Below, piece by piece: positions 1 through 10,328 of a stretch of DNA of 64,000 nt (the stretch's first letter is position 1; each line of letters opens with the position of its first letter). The stretch comes from Eupeodes corollae (taxonomy: Eukaryota > Arthropoda > Insecta > Diptera > Syrphidae). The DNA lies in NCBI RefSeq assembly GCF_945859685.1, contig NC_079148.1:50478421-50542420 (forward strand), read 5' to 3'. The notes beneath the pieces are model-generated. The model searched no databases. It saw only the letters and a program-made list of their open reading frames with translations, and was not told where the DNA came from. A program made the translations under genes and the position numbers.

Positions 1-2310
1 TTTAATTGCAATCTACTAAGCCCAAACATTTTAATTCATAACATGCGTGCACTCAATCTTAGCCCAGTTAATACTGTGACTCCGACTCACTTCTTTGACG
101 GGGGCGCGACACTGCTTGACTTATTTTTGGTTAGTGAGATTAGGGATGTGGTTTTGTATGATCAACTTTCCGCACCGGCTTTTTCAAGGCATGACTTAAT
201 ATTTTTGACAATAAAGTTTAATCTTATATATGCCGTCAAACAGATTTCATATCGTGATTTTAAGAATATTAATGTTCTGCACTTGGAGGAAGATACAAGA
301 GCCATCAATTGGGATAACATTTTTTACATGCCTTCTTCCAATGAACAAGTTCAATTCTTAACGAACAAGATAAATCTTCTCTACGACACTCATGTTCCCT
401 TGAAAACAAAAATTTTGAAACAAAATGATAAGCCCTGGTTTACAAATAATATAAGATCGTTAATGCAAAAACGGGATCATGCATTTAATAATTGGAAGCG
501 GTATCGATTGCCCGAGTTACGACTCGCATTTTGTTCTCTTCGGAACAGAGTTATTGCAGAAATTCGTACAGCTAAATCTCAAATTTTCTCTAAGCATTTA
601 AATGTTTCACTGAATGGGCGACAACTATGGAGAAACTTGCGAAACGTTGGCATTGGAAAGTTGAGAAATGCGACTGCTGTAGGTCTTGATGTAAACACAC
701 TTAACGAAGCATTTGCCTCACGACCGTCACTTTCGCCTTTGCCAATCACTTCTGGGGGTGTCTCGTTTGCGGAAGACTCAGATCATCCTGGTTTCGGTTT
801 TCGAGCAGTAGATTCTACTGATGTTGTAGAAAGCTTACTCTCAATCAAGTCTAATGCTATTGGTCTAGACGGAATTGATCCAAAATTTATAAAAATGATT
901 CTGCCATTTTTGCTGCCCTACATCACGTTTACATTTAACTCCATTTTAATGTCTGGAGTTTATCCTGACATTTGGAAGGTGGCAAAAATCTTACCACTTC
1001 CTAAAAATGCTAAAGGAACCGAATTCAGACCTATTTCAATTCTTTCTTATTTATCTAAAGTTTTTGAGAAAATTTTGCAGAAACAAATCAACGCTTTTCT
1101 TACGACTAACTCCATGCTTACCTCGCAACAATCTGGTTTCCGCAAAAAGCACAGTTGTATAACTGCGCTTTTGAACGTAACTGAAGACATAAGGCAATCG
1201 TTGGATAAGGATGATGTAACTTTTTTGGTTTTACTTGATTTCTCCAAGGCATTTGACACAGTTAATCATGTCATACTTTGTAACAAGCTTATGCAGCAGT
1301 TTAATTTCTCAACAGGCGCCACAAAGCTCATATATTCATATTTAAACAATAGAAAGCAAGCAGTCCAAGCTGGTGACAGTTTGTCCAATTTTCTACCAAC
1401 GTTATCTGGCGTTCCTCAAGGATCGATACTGGGTCCTTTACTATTCTCAATGTATGTAAATGAACTACCATCTTTGATCGATAATAGTTCCTGCCACTTG
1501 TATGCCGATGACGTCCAACTATATCTAAGCTGCCCTCTCGGACTTATTGACAATGGAGTCTCCAATGTCAATGAGGACCTTGAGAAAATTTTAAATTGGT
1601 CCCATTTAAATGGTCTTTTTTTGAATCCGAAGAAATCTAAATGCTTAGTTATCTCAAGAAAGAACTTCGATCTTGTTTACTTTCCTCAAATTATGTTAAG
1701 TAATGGTCCAATCGAATACGTACAGACTGCAAAGAACCTTGGCGTTACATTTAATCGATATTTGACTTGGGACGATCACATAAACGGACTTGTCGGCAAA
1801 ATGTATGGTGCTCTACGTACACTTTGGGTAACCCAGTATTTTACGCCAGTAAAAACACGAATACTGCTAGCAAAGACCTTGCTTATACCTATTTTGATTT
1901 ATGGATGTGAGTTATATTGCAACTGTAGATATGATAGTAAACGCAAACTTAACACTGCTTTTAATAATATCGTTCGCTATGCTTTTGGTTTACGTAGGTA
2001 TGACAGAATATCTAATTATTCTTCCCTGTTATTAAATATGCCCTTGGAAAATTATGTAAAACTTCGTTGTTTAATCCTCCTCTCCGATATATTGCACACA
2101 CAACAACCACAATATTGTTTTGACAGAATATGTTTCCCCACCTCTAACAGGACTCGTCAACTAGTTCACCCTCGCTATACATGCTTAACTTCTGAGCGTC
2201 AATTTTTTGTAAATTCAGTTCGCCTCTGGAACTCCCTTCCACGCTTTATTAAAGAAAATCAAAACACAACAAGACTTAAAAAGGACTTAATAAATTACTT
2301 TTCAATTTAA
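1..2310 (+). CDS. LINE-A ORF2: endonuclease C-terminus plus reverse transcriptase (5' partial)
   Basis: The frame stays open upstream of the first Met at 43 to base 1, so the ORF starts outside the window and position 43 is not the true start. Numbering from that Met: residues 20-60 hold the endonuclease end with an SRHD motif (the family's SDH box); about 270-520 is the reverse transcriptase with DFSKAFD near 399, SGVPQGSILGP near 455 and the catalytic YADD at 487 (1501-1512); the C-terminus has LWNSLP. The protein would nick target DNA and prime cDNA synthesis from the element RNA. With all visible RT motifs intact this copy could be young, but activity cannot be judged without the 5' part. 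Confidence 0.93.
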   Translation, partial: FNCNLLSPNILIHNMRALNLSPVNTVTPTHFFDGGATLLDLFLVSEIRDVVLYDQLSAPAFSRHDLIFLTIKFNLIYAVKQISYRDFKNINVLHLEEDTRAINWDNIFYMPSSNEQVQFLTNKINLLYDTHVPLKTKILKQNDKPWFTNNIRSLMQKRDHAFNNWKRYRLPELRLAFCSLRNRVIAEIRTAKSQIFSKHLNVSLNGRQLWRNLRNVGIGKLRNATAVGLDVNTLNEAFASRPSLSPLPITSGGVSFAEDSDHPGFGFRAVDSTDVVESLLSIKSNAIGLDGIDPKFIKMILPFLLPYITFTFNSILMSGVYPDIWKVAKILPLPKNAKGTEFRPISILSYLSKVFEKILQKQINAFLTTNSMLTSQQSGFRKKHSCITALLNVTEDIRQSLDKDDVTFLVLLDFSKAFDTVNHVILCNKLMQQFNFSTGATKLIYSYLNNRKQAVQAGDSLSNFLPTLSGVPQGSILGPLLFSMYVNELPSLIDNSSCHLYADDVQLYLSCPLGLIDNGVSNVNEDLEKILNWSHLNGLFLNPKKSKCLVISRKNFDLVYFPQIMLSNGPIEYVQTAKNLGVTFNRYLTWDDHINGLVGKMYGALRTLWVTQYFTPVKTRILLAKTLLIPILIYGCELYCNCRYDSKRKLNTAFNNIVRYAFGLRRYDRISNYSSLLLNMPLENYVKLRCLILLSDILHTQQPQYCFDRICFPTSNRTRQLVHPRYTCLTSERQFFVNSVRLWNSLPRFIKENQNTTRLKKDLINYFSI

Positions 2311-2524
2311 AATTATATTACATACTTACATAGACCGTATAGAAAGTTATTAAACTTTTCATATTATAATAATAATCATAATATAAATAATTGTAATGTC
2401 ATTTAATTATAATAATTACATTGTCATTCTCATTTATAAGCTTGTTACTACCTTATAAGATATTGTATCTTACAGTTACTAAGCGTTCAAAATAAAATAA
2501 ATAAATAAATAAATAAATAAATAG
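1..2524 (+). mobile_element. LINE-A, non-LTR retrotransposon, near-intact 3' part
   Basis: This non-LTR retrotransposon is cut by the left edge of the window. It carries the end of an apurinic-type endonuclease domain, a full reverse transcriptase, a 3' UTR of about 180 bp (2311-2489) and a tandem tail of AATA units at 2490-2523. No frameshift or stop breaks the ORF, which sets it apart from every other LINE here. The C-terminal LWNSLP motif and the YADDVQLY box resemble CR1/Jockey-group elements; I cannot assign a clade safely. The 5' extent and any target-site duplication lie outside the window or were not resolved. Confidence 0.93.
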
Positions 2525-3180
2525 AATCCATAAGATTAACAAAAAGTATAAATTATTTTCGAACTCTTAGCCTTGGAAAATGATTGATGTTTTAATTAAC
2601 GAAACCAAATGTTGTTTCGATGTTCTTTGCTTTTAATGGTTTTGGTTATAGGCATAGAATTTTTGTTGAATGATGCTTACATCGAATAAGACCAACTTTC
2701 AAAAATTTACCTTATTGCAATTAATAAAAATGAAATAAGACCGATTATTATCAGTTTGACTTTCACAAAGTAAAATAAGGCCTAGTTATTTTGACATTTT
2801 AGGCCAACTTATATTTACGGTGAGTAATTACCTACCTTATATGTAAGGAGACATGTAACCCCCTATTTTGAAACACTATAGGATTTAGAGTACGTGTGAG
2901 GCTGAATGAATATAAAGTTTCTCTTGTATTTATTGCATCCATACTTTTGAGAGTACAATAATATCAACTAACTGCTGAAAATTGGCCCTATTACATTTTA
3001 CACAATCAAAATTAGGTCAATTTTTAAAAGCTGTTAAAGTTACAAATCTTCTACAAGTATTCGTTGCAAAAATGTAAGCGTTATTTAAGACTAATATTTT
3101 TTGTTCTTAAAATACTCGAGCTGTAGAAAAATAAAGGTGATGTTCTATCCCCTCCCCTCTTGAACCTAGTAATACACTAA
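2524..3180. other. AT-rich spacer, nothing recognised
   Basis: No ORF, RNA gene or known repeat is visible here. It separates the LINE-A tail from the LOA debris. Confidence 0.6.
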
Positions 3181-3432
3181 ATCTTAACTGGTCTGGATAC
3201 GGAGGGTTTCAGAGTTATTGTCTAGGCGGATGACGTTGCTATAGCGTTTTCGGGATAGCATCTTAACACCTTCAAAAACTCTAACAAAATGTCTTAGACA
3301 GACTAATACTTTGGGCTGATCGTTGTAGATTGGGTGCTAACCCACACAAAACCCAATTAGTTCTATTTTCGAGGTAATACAAGATTCCATTTGTTAACCC
3401 TTCCTATATTTAAGGAATCCATTTAAACTTCT
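3181..3432 (+). mobile_element. LOA-clade RT remnant
   Basis: With several frameshifts and stops this stretch reads like the RT catalytic region of the LOA copies elsewhere in the window: a GFRVIV...ADDVAIA-like segment near 3206-3240, then a segment ending in THTKPN and a YKIP-like remnant near 3385. It is heavily decayed. The RNase H part of a LOA element resumes at 5262 on the same strand, so this is probably the upstream half of a copy split by the SINE/LINE-B sequence at 3435-5254. Confidence 0.65.
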
Positions 3433-3434
3433 CC

Positions 3435-3528
3435 GTGACATGATGCTTAGTCTCTATACTGTCATGCCAGAGGTCTTGGGTTCGATCCCTGCCTATGCCA
3501 TCTAAAGGTTTTTACGGGTACTGCCTCA
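3435..3528 (+). repeat. tRNA-Asp-derived SINE, head fragment
   Basis: It matches the 5' part of the SINE at 7937-8230: a tRNA-like segment (3435-3501) with B box GGTTCGATCCC at 3479-3489 and the GTC anticodon loop, followed by TTTTTACGGGTACTGCCTC. The match stops near 3528, where LINE-B sequence begins, so this is a truncated SINE fused to a LINE-B fragment. Confidence 0.75.
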
Positions 3529-5254
3529 TTGTTGTCAATGACATTTCTTTTGTTAGCTCTTTAGAGAAAGCTAATCTCTTTGTTTGGCAGTTCGCCACCA
3601 ATTCTACGCTGCCAGTGAGTGTTATGACTCCGCTTGTACTTGAGCGAGGTAGTGAGTCTATGGGACCAATATTTTTTCGCACTCATACTGTGGCAAGAGT
3701 CCTTGGAGATACAAACACACATAAATCCGCTGGTCAGGATGGTATCCCCGCTATTGTTCTGAAGAGGTGGTCTCCAAGGCTGGCAAAACCACTGCGTAAG
3801 CTTTTTCATCTGTCCTAGTGCTCAGGTCTCGTTCCGAGTGGATGGAAAACGGCATTTGTCCAGCCTATACCCAAAAAAGGCGAATCTTTCTCCCCCTCTA
3901 ATAACCGACCGATTGCACTTACGTAACTTCTTTCCAAGGTCATGGAAACGCTGATTAATTATCAGCTCAAGAAATATCTTGAAGATCGAAAGCTTCTTAA
4001 TGTCCGGCAGTACGACTTTCGAAGCAATAGGTCCACTGGTGATTTCATGGTTCATCTCACCGAACAGTGAAACAAATCTTTCCATGGTTTTGGAGAAAGT
4101 AAGATTATTGCGCTTGATATTTCAAAAGCATTTGATAGGGTTTGGCATCAGGCTCTCTTATCGAAAATGCGTGCTTTCGGTTTTCATGAATCCCTTCTTC
4201 ATTGGATTAGTAATTACCTTTTGCATCGTTCAATACAAGTAGTATTGGATGGATTCAAGAAGTGCCCCAGGGCTCTGTTTTATCTCCAACACTCTTTCTC
4301 ATTTTCATTAATGATCTTTTGTCTGCAACTTCTAATCCAATACATTGTTTCGCTGACGATAGTACTCTTAGCTTTTCATATTCGTTTTCAGATTCACATC
4401 CCTCTTCTTCGGATGTATAATTGCAACGACAAAATATGATAAGCTCATTAAATTCCAACCTAAGCAGCATTGTTCAATGGGGTTTAAAAAATCGAGTTGA
4501 ATTTAATGCTTCGAAAACGCAATGCTGTCTTGTATCGTTAAAGCGAGATATACCGTAATTGCCATTATCCATGGATGGCACTTGCATCAATATTATTGGT
4601 ATCGGTCTCACCAACCACCTCTTGTGGAATGATCACATACGCGATGTCGACAAAAAAGCCACAAGGTGTTTGGGTTTCCTTGGCGATGCAAGAAATATTT
4701 CACCCCTTCTGATCTGGCTATTATCTACAGGATTTACATACGTCCAAAGCTTGAGTACAACTACCACCTCTGGGCAAATGCTCCTGCAACTTACTTAAGC
4801 CTCTTGGATAGTATTAAACGTAGAGCATAGATGATAATATCATCTTAAGTTCATTTACTTCGATTGCACATCGTCGTAAGGTCTCTTGTCCGACCCTTTT
4901 TTATCGTTATTTTAACGGATTATGCTCTAGTGAAATAGCCAGTTGCATTCCTCCCCTTAAACAGTTCAACCGTAATACTCGCGTTTCTAGGAATGTTCAT
5001 CAATATACCCTCGAGCCCAATTTCGGTTGTACTGTCAAATACAGAGATTCGTTCTTTAGCTGTACTACGCGAATGTGGAATACCTTACCACACTATGTCT
5101 TTCCTAGTCATTGCAATATTCAGGAATTCAAAACCAATGTGCACCGACATCTCCTTTTAAACCTTCTCTCCTCTTCCTAGTTCTCACACTGTGTCTCTGC
5201 ATAATAAGGGTAGTAATATCCCCTCGAGTGTGTGTTTATTATTAAAAAAAAAAT
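3528..5254 (+). mobile_element. LINE-B, degenerate copy (RT and 3' end)
   Basis: This broken non-LTR element reads in several frames: an RT N-terminal region (KSAGQDGIPAIVLK near 3725-3765), PKKGE near 3875, the SKAFDR palm motif near 4120, FADD at 4349-4360, and a C-terminal region ending near 5180. A run of ten A at 5244-5253 forms the 3' tail. Compared with the copy at 13098-15598, about 28 bp are missing just before the PQGS motif (near 4262). Stops and frameshifts rule out a functional protein. Clade is uncertain (CR1/Jockey-like). It lies between two LOA fragments on the same strand. Confidence 0.85.
3540..5180 (+). pseudogene. LINE-B reverse transcriptase, frameshifted
   Basis: Open pieces at 3495-3818, 4167-4439 and 4559-4798 carry successive parts of one reverse transcriptase, each in a different frame or interrupted. 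The pieces align in order with the reverse-strand copy at 13180-14290. FADDST is still present but the segment before PQGS is deleted, so the palm is broken. No intact start or endonuclease domain accompanies it. Confidence 0.8.
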
Positions 5255-5261
5255 GGTAGCG

Positions 5262-5835
5262 TGTTCCAGGTTTTGTTCTGGCTTAAAGAAAACGTGATAT
5301 CAACATCTGATATCCGTATTTGCTCAGATAGCCAGGCCGCTATCAAATCTCAGTCGCTACTTGTAAACTATTGGTAATGCAGACCGCTATAAAGAAGGCA
5401 AACATCAGGTGGAATAACAACACTACGTGGCAGGTCACAAAAACATACGGCCTACACTAGATTTAAAGCTATCACGGTAGTAGCTATCTCTAAGCAAATC
5501 GCATATAAGCTTGATAATAGGTACCAGAACCGGACATTGTATAAAAGGAAAGCAAGCACGCCACGTGGCTAGGTGTATTCACAAATTTTTTTGCTGAAGC
5601 TGTTTGGATGAGAAAGAGGGGGATTCAGATATTCACCTTTTCTGTACATGCCCTGTACTAGCTCAAAAACGCAAGAATTACCTAGGGGAATTCTTCTATA
5701 ACGATTTGAACGATCCTTATCAGCCTCTCACGTATCTTTAGGGACTCAAACTGGTTTCATTGAGCTTAGAAGAAAGCCTCACGTGGTATCACAATGGGCC
5801 ATTAAATTCGCCTAAGTGTGTCCTATTCTATTGCA
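5262..5835 (+). mobile_element. LOA-clade RNase H and 3' end remnant
   Basis: The segment near 5288-5360 reads ENVISTSDIRICSDSQAA, matching the RNase H region of the LOA copy at 25492-26052 (SDSQAA carries a catalytic Asp). Downstream traces of the zinc-knuckle region follow (near 5590-5650), and the end resembles the LOA 3' UTR (GTATCACAATGGGCC at 5789-5803). Many stops are present. It is the likely partner of the fragment at 3181-3432. Confidence 0.7.
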
Positions 5836-7316
5836 TTATTTTCTGATCAGTGGTTCAACAATTAACAATTTTGAATTCAACTCCTCTCCATTTTTGCTGG
5901 CTTACACTCACAAGGTCCTTACAGAAACTACCTAGTCACAATGCTATGCTCAGATGGCTCTTCTTAAAGCCTTCATCGATCTTAAACGCTTTTCACTAAA
6001 ACCTTCAATTTAAAGAGAAATGCTAGTAAGTGACTAATTAATTCTTAATTTATATACTTATGTATTTTAAATACTGTATCCACAAAATGCAAACTACTCA
6101 CTCAAGTACCAACATTATTTAAAAAACATACATTGAAGTTAATAATCTAATCTGTAATTACAACTCATAAGTACACCCATACATACAAACATAGATATTA
6201 TACTCGTTATCTAATATAAATGTACTCTTCATTCAATCCTATCCTATCCACAGCACGTTTGGAGTGTGAACCGACCGACACTTGATTTGGTTGTGAAAGT
6301 GTGATGTGAATAAGGATCTATAAAATCCATACATACAGATATACAACACATCACCGCATCGATTAAGGTCGAGGAGGGTTGTTGGCTTAAATTACTTGAA
6401 TATGCTAGAGCATCGCATATATGTATGTATGAACAGTACGAGTATGGTTGAGGAAAATGTCATCATTAGGTTTATTAAGAGGCCATTCTTATCAGCTTAA
6501 GTAGCTAAGTTAACATTTCCCCCCTTTTATAATGATGACATTTTCATTGTCATTTATTGATCCATCCAATATTTTGAACATAAAATTGAAAACTCTTACC
6601 CTCATCATGATAAAGATGTTTGCATTATTAAAGGTATATCATATGCAAAGGTAAAGCCTTAATTCTATATAACAAATGGCTTTGGAACTTATTTCGTATC
6701 CGTTTGTGTATTTTATTTTCGCTTTTTTGACGATGGTATAGCTGAGATAATAATTTGAAGAGAATACGATTGGCGTTATCCTTTTATAGGACACTCACTA
6801 TGTAAAGACACAAATATAGGTTTAGGCACACAAAAAGGTTAAAAACAAGTCTCTGACCTGGTCTGGTAAATAAGTTTAAATTTAAGCACAGGTCAAGAAC
6901 GATACTATCAGTTTTATAAATTGGTTCTAGTCATTTAAGAAGAGAAAGGTTCACATACATGCATGAGGCAACTGGCAACGATGGTGACTCTCATATTATA
7001 CTAAAAGAGTTAAGCTGGCCAACCAAAAGGAAACAATGGAGTCTGGCGCATTCAAATTATCTCCTTCCACGTATTTAGCTGTATGTTTTGATAAGGACAT
7101 ACAAAATTTATTTACAGGGTTCATAAATTATGTTGATAGAAAATTAACATACGCTCATAATTAGGCACTAGAAATTTGTCAAGGAGGCAAATTGTCTTCA
7201 AGCACGTTTTGTTTTAATATTTCTCATAGACTCATAGAATTTCGATGAAAGTTTATAAATTGATAGGAATTTAAATTAATAAATGTATGTATTTTTATAT
7301 CTTCGGCTATAAGATC
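5836..7316. other. AT-rich stretch, nothing recognised
   Basis: There is no supported gene. A slightly more GC-rich piece at about 6240-6400 has no coding signal, and short ATGT-type microsatellite sequence lies near 6416-6432. Confidence 0.55.
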
Positions 7317-7432
7317 CAATTCCCTACATCCCTGCAATTACTCGCACACAGGAATGGTTGAGAGTTGTAAGTCACTAGGCCCTAGTTCACAACAGACTGG
7401 TGCTCCACCTAATTTATTATTATAAGATCAAC
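7317..7432 (+). repeat. tRNA-Asp-derived SINE, 3' half
   Basis: The segment from TTACTCGCACAC through GTTGAGAGTTGTAAGTC to the tail AATTTATTATTATA matches the body and end of the SINE at 7937-8230, in the opposite orientation. The tRNA-like head is missing. The pair forms an inverted arrangement about 500 bp apart. Confidence 0.8.
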
Positions 7433-7877
7433 CTGTATTTGACCTTGACCATTGATAAATTTAGAAAGATGTTTGAAGTATTCATACAAAAATTTACTGA
7501 ATATCAAATTTAACACTACTCCTTATTTTTGACGTGAATAGTTGTTGAAAATGAGAAATACATAAATAAATTTTTTATTTTGAAAGGTAACATGTATTAA
7601 TAACGCACACCAACAAAAATTAATACATCTCTAAAAAAATACTGAAATTAAAATAAAATTTAAGAAAAATTACATGTACGCCCGGGTGCTTAAAGGAAAA
7701 ATAAAACTATTTATTAAACTATAGAACTACAAATTCTACAATGACTACAAAAATTCACTTTTACATACAAAAATGTTTTAAGACATTTTGAATTTAAAAG
7801 AAAACATAACTCTTCAAAGGTTAAAGTCAAGGGTCCTTAAGCATTTAAACAAAACATTTGTATGTATGAAATTTAAT
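7433..7877. other. AT-rich spacer, nothing recognised
   Basis: I see no ORF of note and no identified repeat. Confidence 0.5.
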
Positions 7878-7936
7878 CACCCCAACCTTTCAACCTTTAT
7901 CCTAAATAGCTAGATCAATAGTATTACTCCAAGGAT

Positions 7937-8230
7937 AAAAATAAATAAATTGGATGGGGCAACAGTCCGTTGAGAACTAGAGCCTAGTGACTTACAACTC
8001 TCAACCATTCTTGTGTGCGAGTAATGTTGTCAGGAATGGAGGGGACCTTCCGTTTAAATGCCGAATCAGAACGGCTTATTTGAGAATTCATGACAATAAT
8101 TACTTTTGGAGAATTTGTCAATTCCTCGCAAGAAGCAATATCCGTGAAAAGACTTTAGGTGGCATAGGCAGGGATCGAACCCAAGACCTCTGGCATGACA
8201 GTCCAACGCACTAACCATCATGCCACGGGT
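7937..8230 (-). repeat. tRNA-Asp-derived SINE, full-length copy
   Basis: On the reverse strand it runs from a tRNA-like head (8226-8159) through a body of about 190 bp to an AT-rich tail (TTTATTTATTTTT, 7937-7952). Near-identical 14-mers (7923-7936 and 8231-8244, 12 of 14 matching) flank it and are read as a target-site duplication. Such elements are transcribed by RNA polymerase III and mobilised by a partner LINE. Further copies or fragments are at 3435-3528, 7317-7432 and 50453-50720. The partner LINE is not identified; none of the LINE tails here is a clear match. Confidence 0.85.
8159..8226 (-). promoter_or_regulatory. SINE tRNA-like head with internal pol III promoter
   Basis: This 68-nt segment begins GTGGCAT and ends ATGCCAC, so the acceptor stem closes. 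The anticodon loop CTGTCAT gives GTC (Asp). The A-box-like TGGTTAGTGCG is at 8207-8217 and the B box GGGTTCGATCC at 8171-8181. It is SINE-borne and lies 5' of the SINE body, so I do not call it a functional tRNA gene. Confidence 0.75.
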
Positions 8231-8275
8231 ACTATTCCAAGGATGGGTAGGCAAATAGACCGGTCGTTGTAGGTC

Positions 8276-10328
8276 TTACTTACTTACTTAAGGTGGCGCT
8301 ACAGTCCGGGACGCACCTGGGCCTCAACCAACGCACGCCAAGTTGGTTGAGATCCTCTCCCACCTGCGTGCGCCACCTGAGTCGCGGTCTTCCTCTACTG
8401 CACCATCCCTCGGGATTGGATTCGAAGATCTTCCGGGCTAGAGCGTTGATGTCCATCCGCTCTACATGACCTAGCCATCTAAGCCGTTGGACTTTAATTC
8501 TGCTAACTAGGACAGTGCCGCTGTACAGCCCGTACAGTTCGTAGTTATATCTTTTCCTTCATTTTCTATCTATGCGTACGGGACCAAAAATCAACCGAAG
8601 AATTTTTCTCTGGAAGCATTCTTAGACGCTCTCATCTTTCTTTGACAGGGTCCAGGAATCAGAGCCATAAATGAAAACCGAAATGATGATTTCAGCGCTG
8701 GTGTCGTTGTCTGTGTTATTGGGCGGTGCCTAGGTAGATAAAGTCCTTTACTACCTCAAAGTTATAGCTGTCCATGGTGACGTTTTGTCCAACGAGTCGT
8801 TGTTCAGTGTCCGTTTTTGATGAAAGCTTATACTTGGTCTTACCCCCATTGACTACTAAACCCATCTTCTTCGCTTCCGTATCAATGCTCAGAAACGCTC
8901 CACTGACATCACGCTTTGATATTCCAATTATGTCAATATCATCTGCGTATCCGAGTAATTGGATGGACCTTTGGAAGATTGTGCCTCTAGTGTTGACGGT
9001 TGAGTTTTGCACAATTCTTTCCAGAACGATGTTGGAGAAGTCGCATGACAGTGCATCGCCTTGTCTAAAACCTTTTTTGACATCAAATGCATCAGTGAAA
9101 TTTTTTTCGACCTTTATAGAGTAGAGTGCATTCTCCATCGTCATTCTGCACATACGGATAAGTTTGGCAGGGATACCAAAACTAGACATTGCTCTGTAGA
9201 GCTCTTCCCTATAGATGATGTCGTACGCGGCTTAAAAATCCCTAAAGAGATGGTGGATATCGATTTGAAGCTCTTGGGTTTTTTCCAAGATCTGCTGTAA
9301 ATATTTGGTCAATATAGTGGACTTTACTGTTCTGAAGCCACACTGATAAGGACCTATCAGGTTGCTGACAAACGGCTTCAGACGTACACATAATACGGCA
9401 GAGAGAATTTAATATGCAATTTTAAGGAGTCCGATGCCTCTGTAGCTGTCGCAATTTAGAGGGTCTGCTTTCTTATGTATCAGGCACACTATGCTGAGAT
9501 TCCACTGATCGGGCATTCTTTAATCCGACCATATTTTGCAGATGAGTTGGTGCATGCTCCCTACCAAGTCATCGCCTGTTGCTTTGAATAGTTCAGCAGC
9601 TGTATCTCCCGATTATGCCACCAAAGATGTCTTTTCTTCCTAGCTTGGCATTAAAATCTCTAAGACAATTTTAATGTCATAGCCAGAGCACTGCTTTTTG
9701 TCTTGTCTAAGAGCTCGAAGAATATGTTTTTGGTGTCTTCATCTTTCTCCTCTGTTGGGGCATGCGCGCATATTAGACTTATGTTGGCGAATTTAGCCTT
9801 GATGCGGATTGTCGTGATGCTCTCGCTGACAATGTTGAAGCTCAACACTTTTTTCTGAGTCTTCGCCGTAGTATATATTGCAGTCTTTTAGTTTGCGTTT
9901 GCCCAGTCCATCCCATCACACTTCTTAGATGGCGGTAATATCTGCCTTGCAGCAGTTTAGGGCTTCCGCTAATTGTTCGGCCGCACGTGGTCTGTTAAGG
10001 GACGTAACATTCGAAGTACAGATCCGAAGTTCTTTGTCCTTATTTCGTTTGCGTGGGTTATCAACATTGAATCCGTCCGTATCCGAGGCTTGTTGGTGTT
10101 TCGCAACTTAAGGTATTTTGTACGTGGCCAGGAAGGCACCCCGATGGCACAACCCCCAACCTGGAGGGCCAGATCCTTAGTATAACTCCAAGGATGGGGA
10201 GCCGGATAAACCGCTCCCTTCAGGCCTGGGCTCCGAAAATGTCGAAGAAGCCCTATAAGTTGTTCACTAAGTAATTCAACCTTACTGGAACTGAAGACGC
10301 CACCATTGATTCCATTTCTAAAATTCGT
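8276..10328 (-). mobile_element. RTE-C copy, internally deleted
   Basis: On the reverse strand it holds a leader (about 10328-10150), endonuclease pieces (10110-9615), reverse transcriptase (about 9600-8716), a C-terminal region (8700-8300) and a short tandem tail (AAGT-type units, 8276-8291). The endonuclease and RT halves are joined at about 9610, so the C-terminal endonuclease and N-terminal RT are missing. The endonuclease type and the GDALS...ADDIDIIG pattern fit the RTE clade. It is inserted into an older RTE-C leader (7878-8275), and a Tc1-like relic abuts its 5' end. Confidence 0.87.
8716..9189 (-). pseudogene. RTE-C reverse transcriptase fragment with intact YADD
   Basis: This open stretch of 157 codons covers the RT palm: MSSFGIPAKLIRMC at the start, FRQGDALSC near residue 40 and YADDIDIIG at 8938-8949. 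It is the only RTE-C copy in the window with an unmutated YADD. It ends in a frame break after FEVVKDFIYLG; C-terminal sequence continues out of frame toward 8300. The Met is internal to the original ORF, not a true start. Confidence 0.85.

Larger units (their letters stand above)
7878..8275 (-). mobile_element. RTE-C leader remnant split by a SINE
   Basis: The flanks 7878-7936 and 8231-8275 together match the RTE-C leader seen at 10150-10235 (AGATC..TAGTAT.ACTCCAAGGAT then GGGTAGGCAAATAGACCG). The SINE at 7937-8230 sits inside, bounded by a duplicated 14-bp target. At 8276 this leader is interrupted by the tail of a second RTE-C copy, so two RTE-C copies are involved. Confidence 0.65.

Noticed and set aside
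43..2310. Met at 43 as the true start of the LINE-A ORF
   Set aside because: The frame is open upstream to base 1 and the upstream residues still fit an endonuclease domain.
8159..8226. Functional tRNA-Asp gene
   Set aside because: The tRNA-like fold with GTC anticodon is followed by a SINE body, an AT-rich tail and target duplications, and the anticodon stem has a mismatch.
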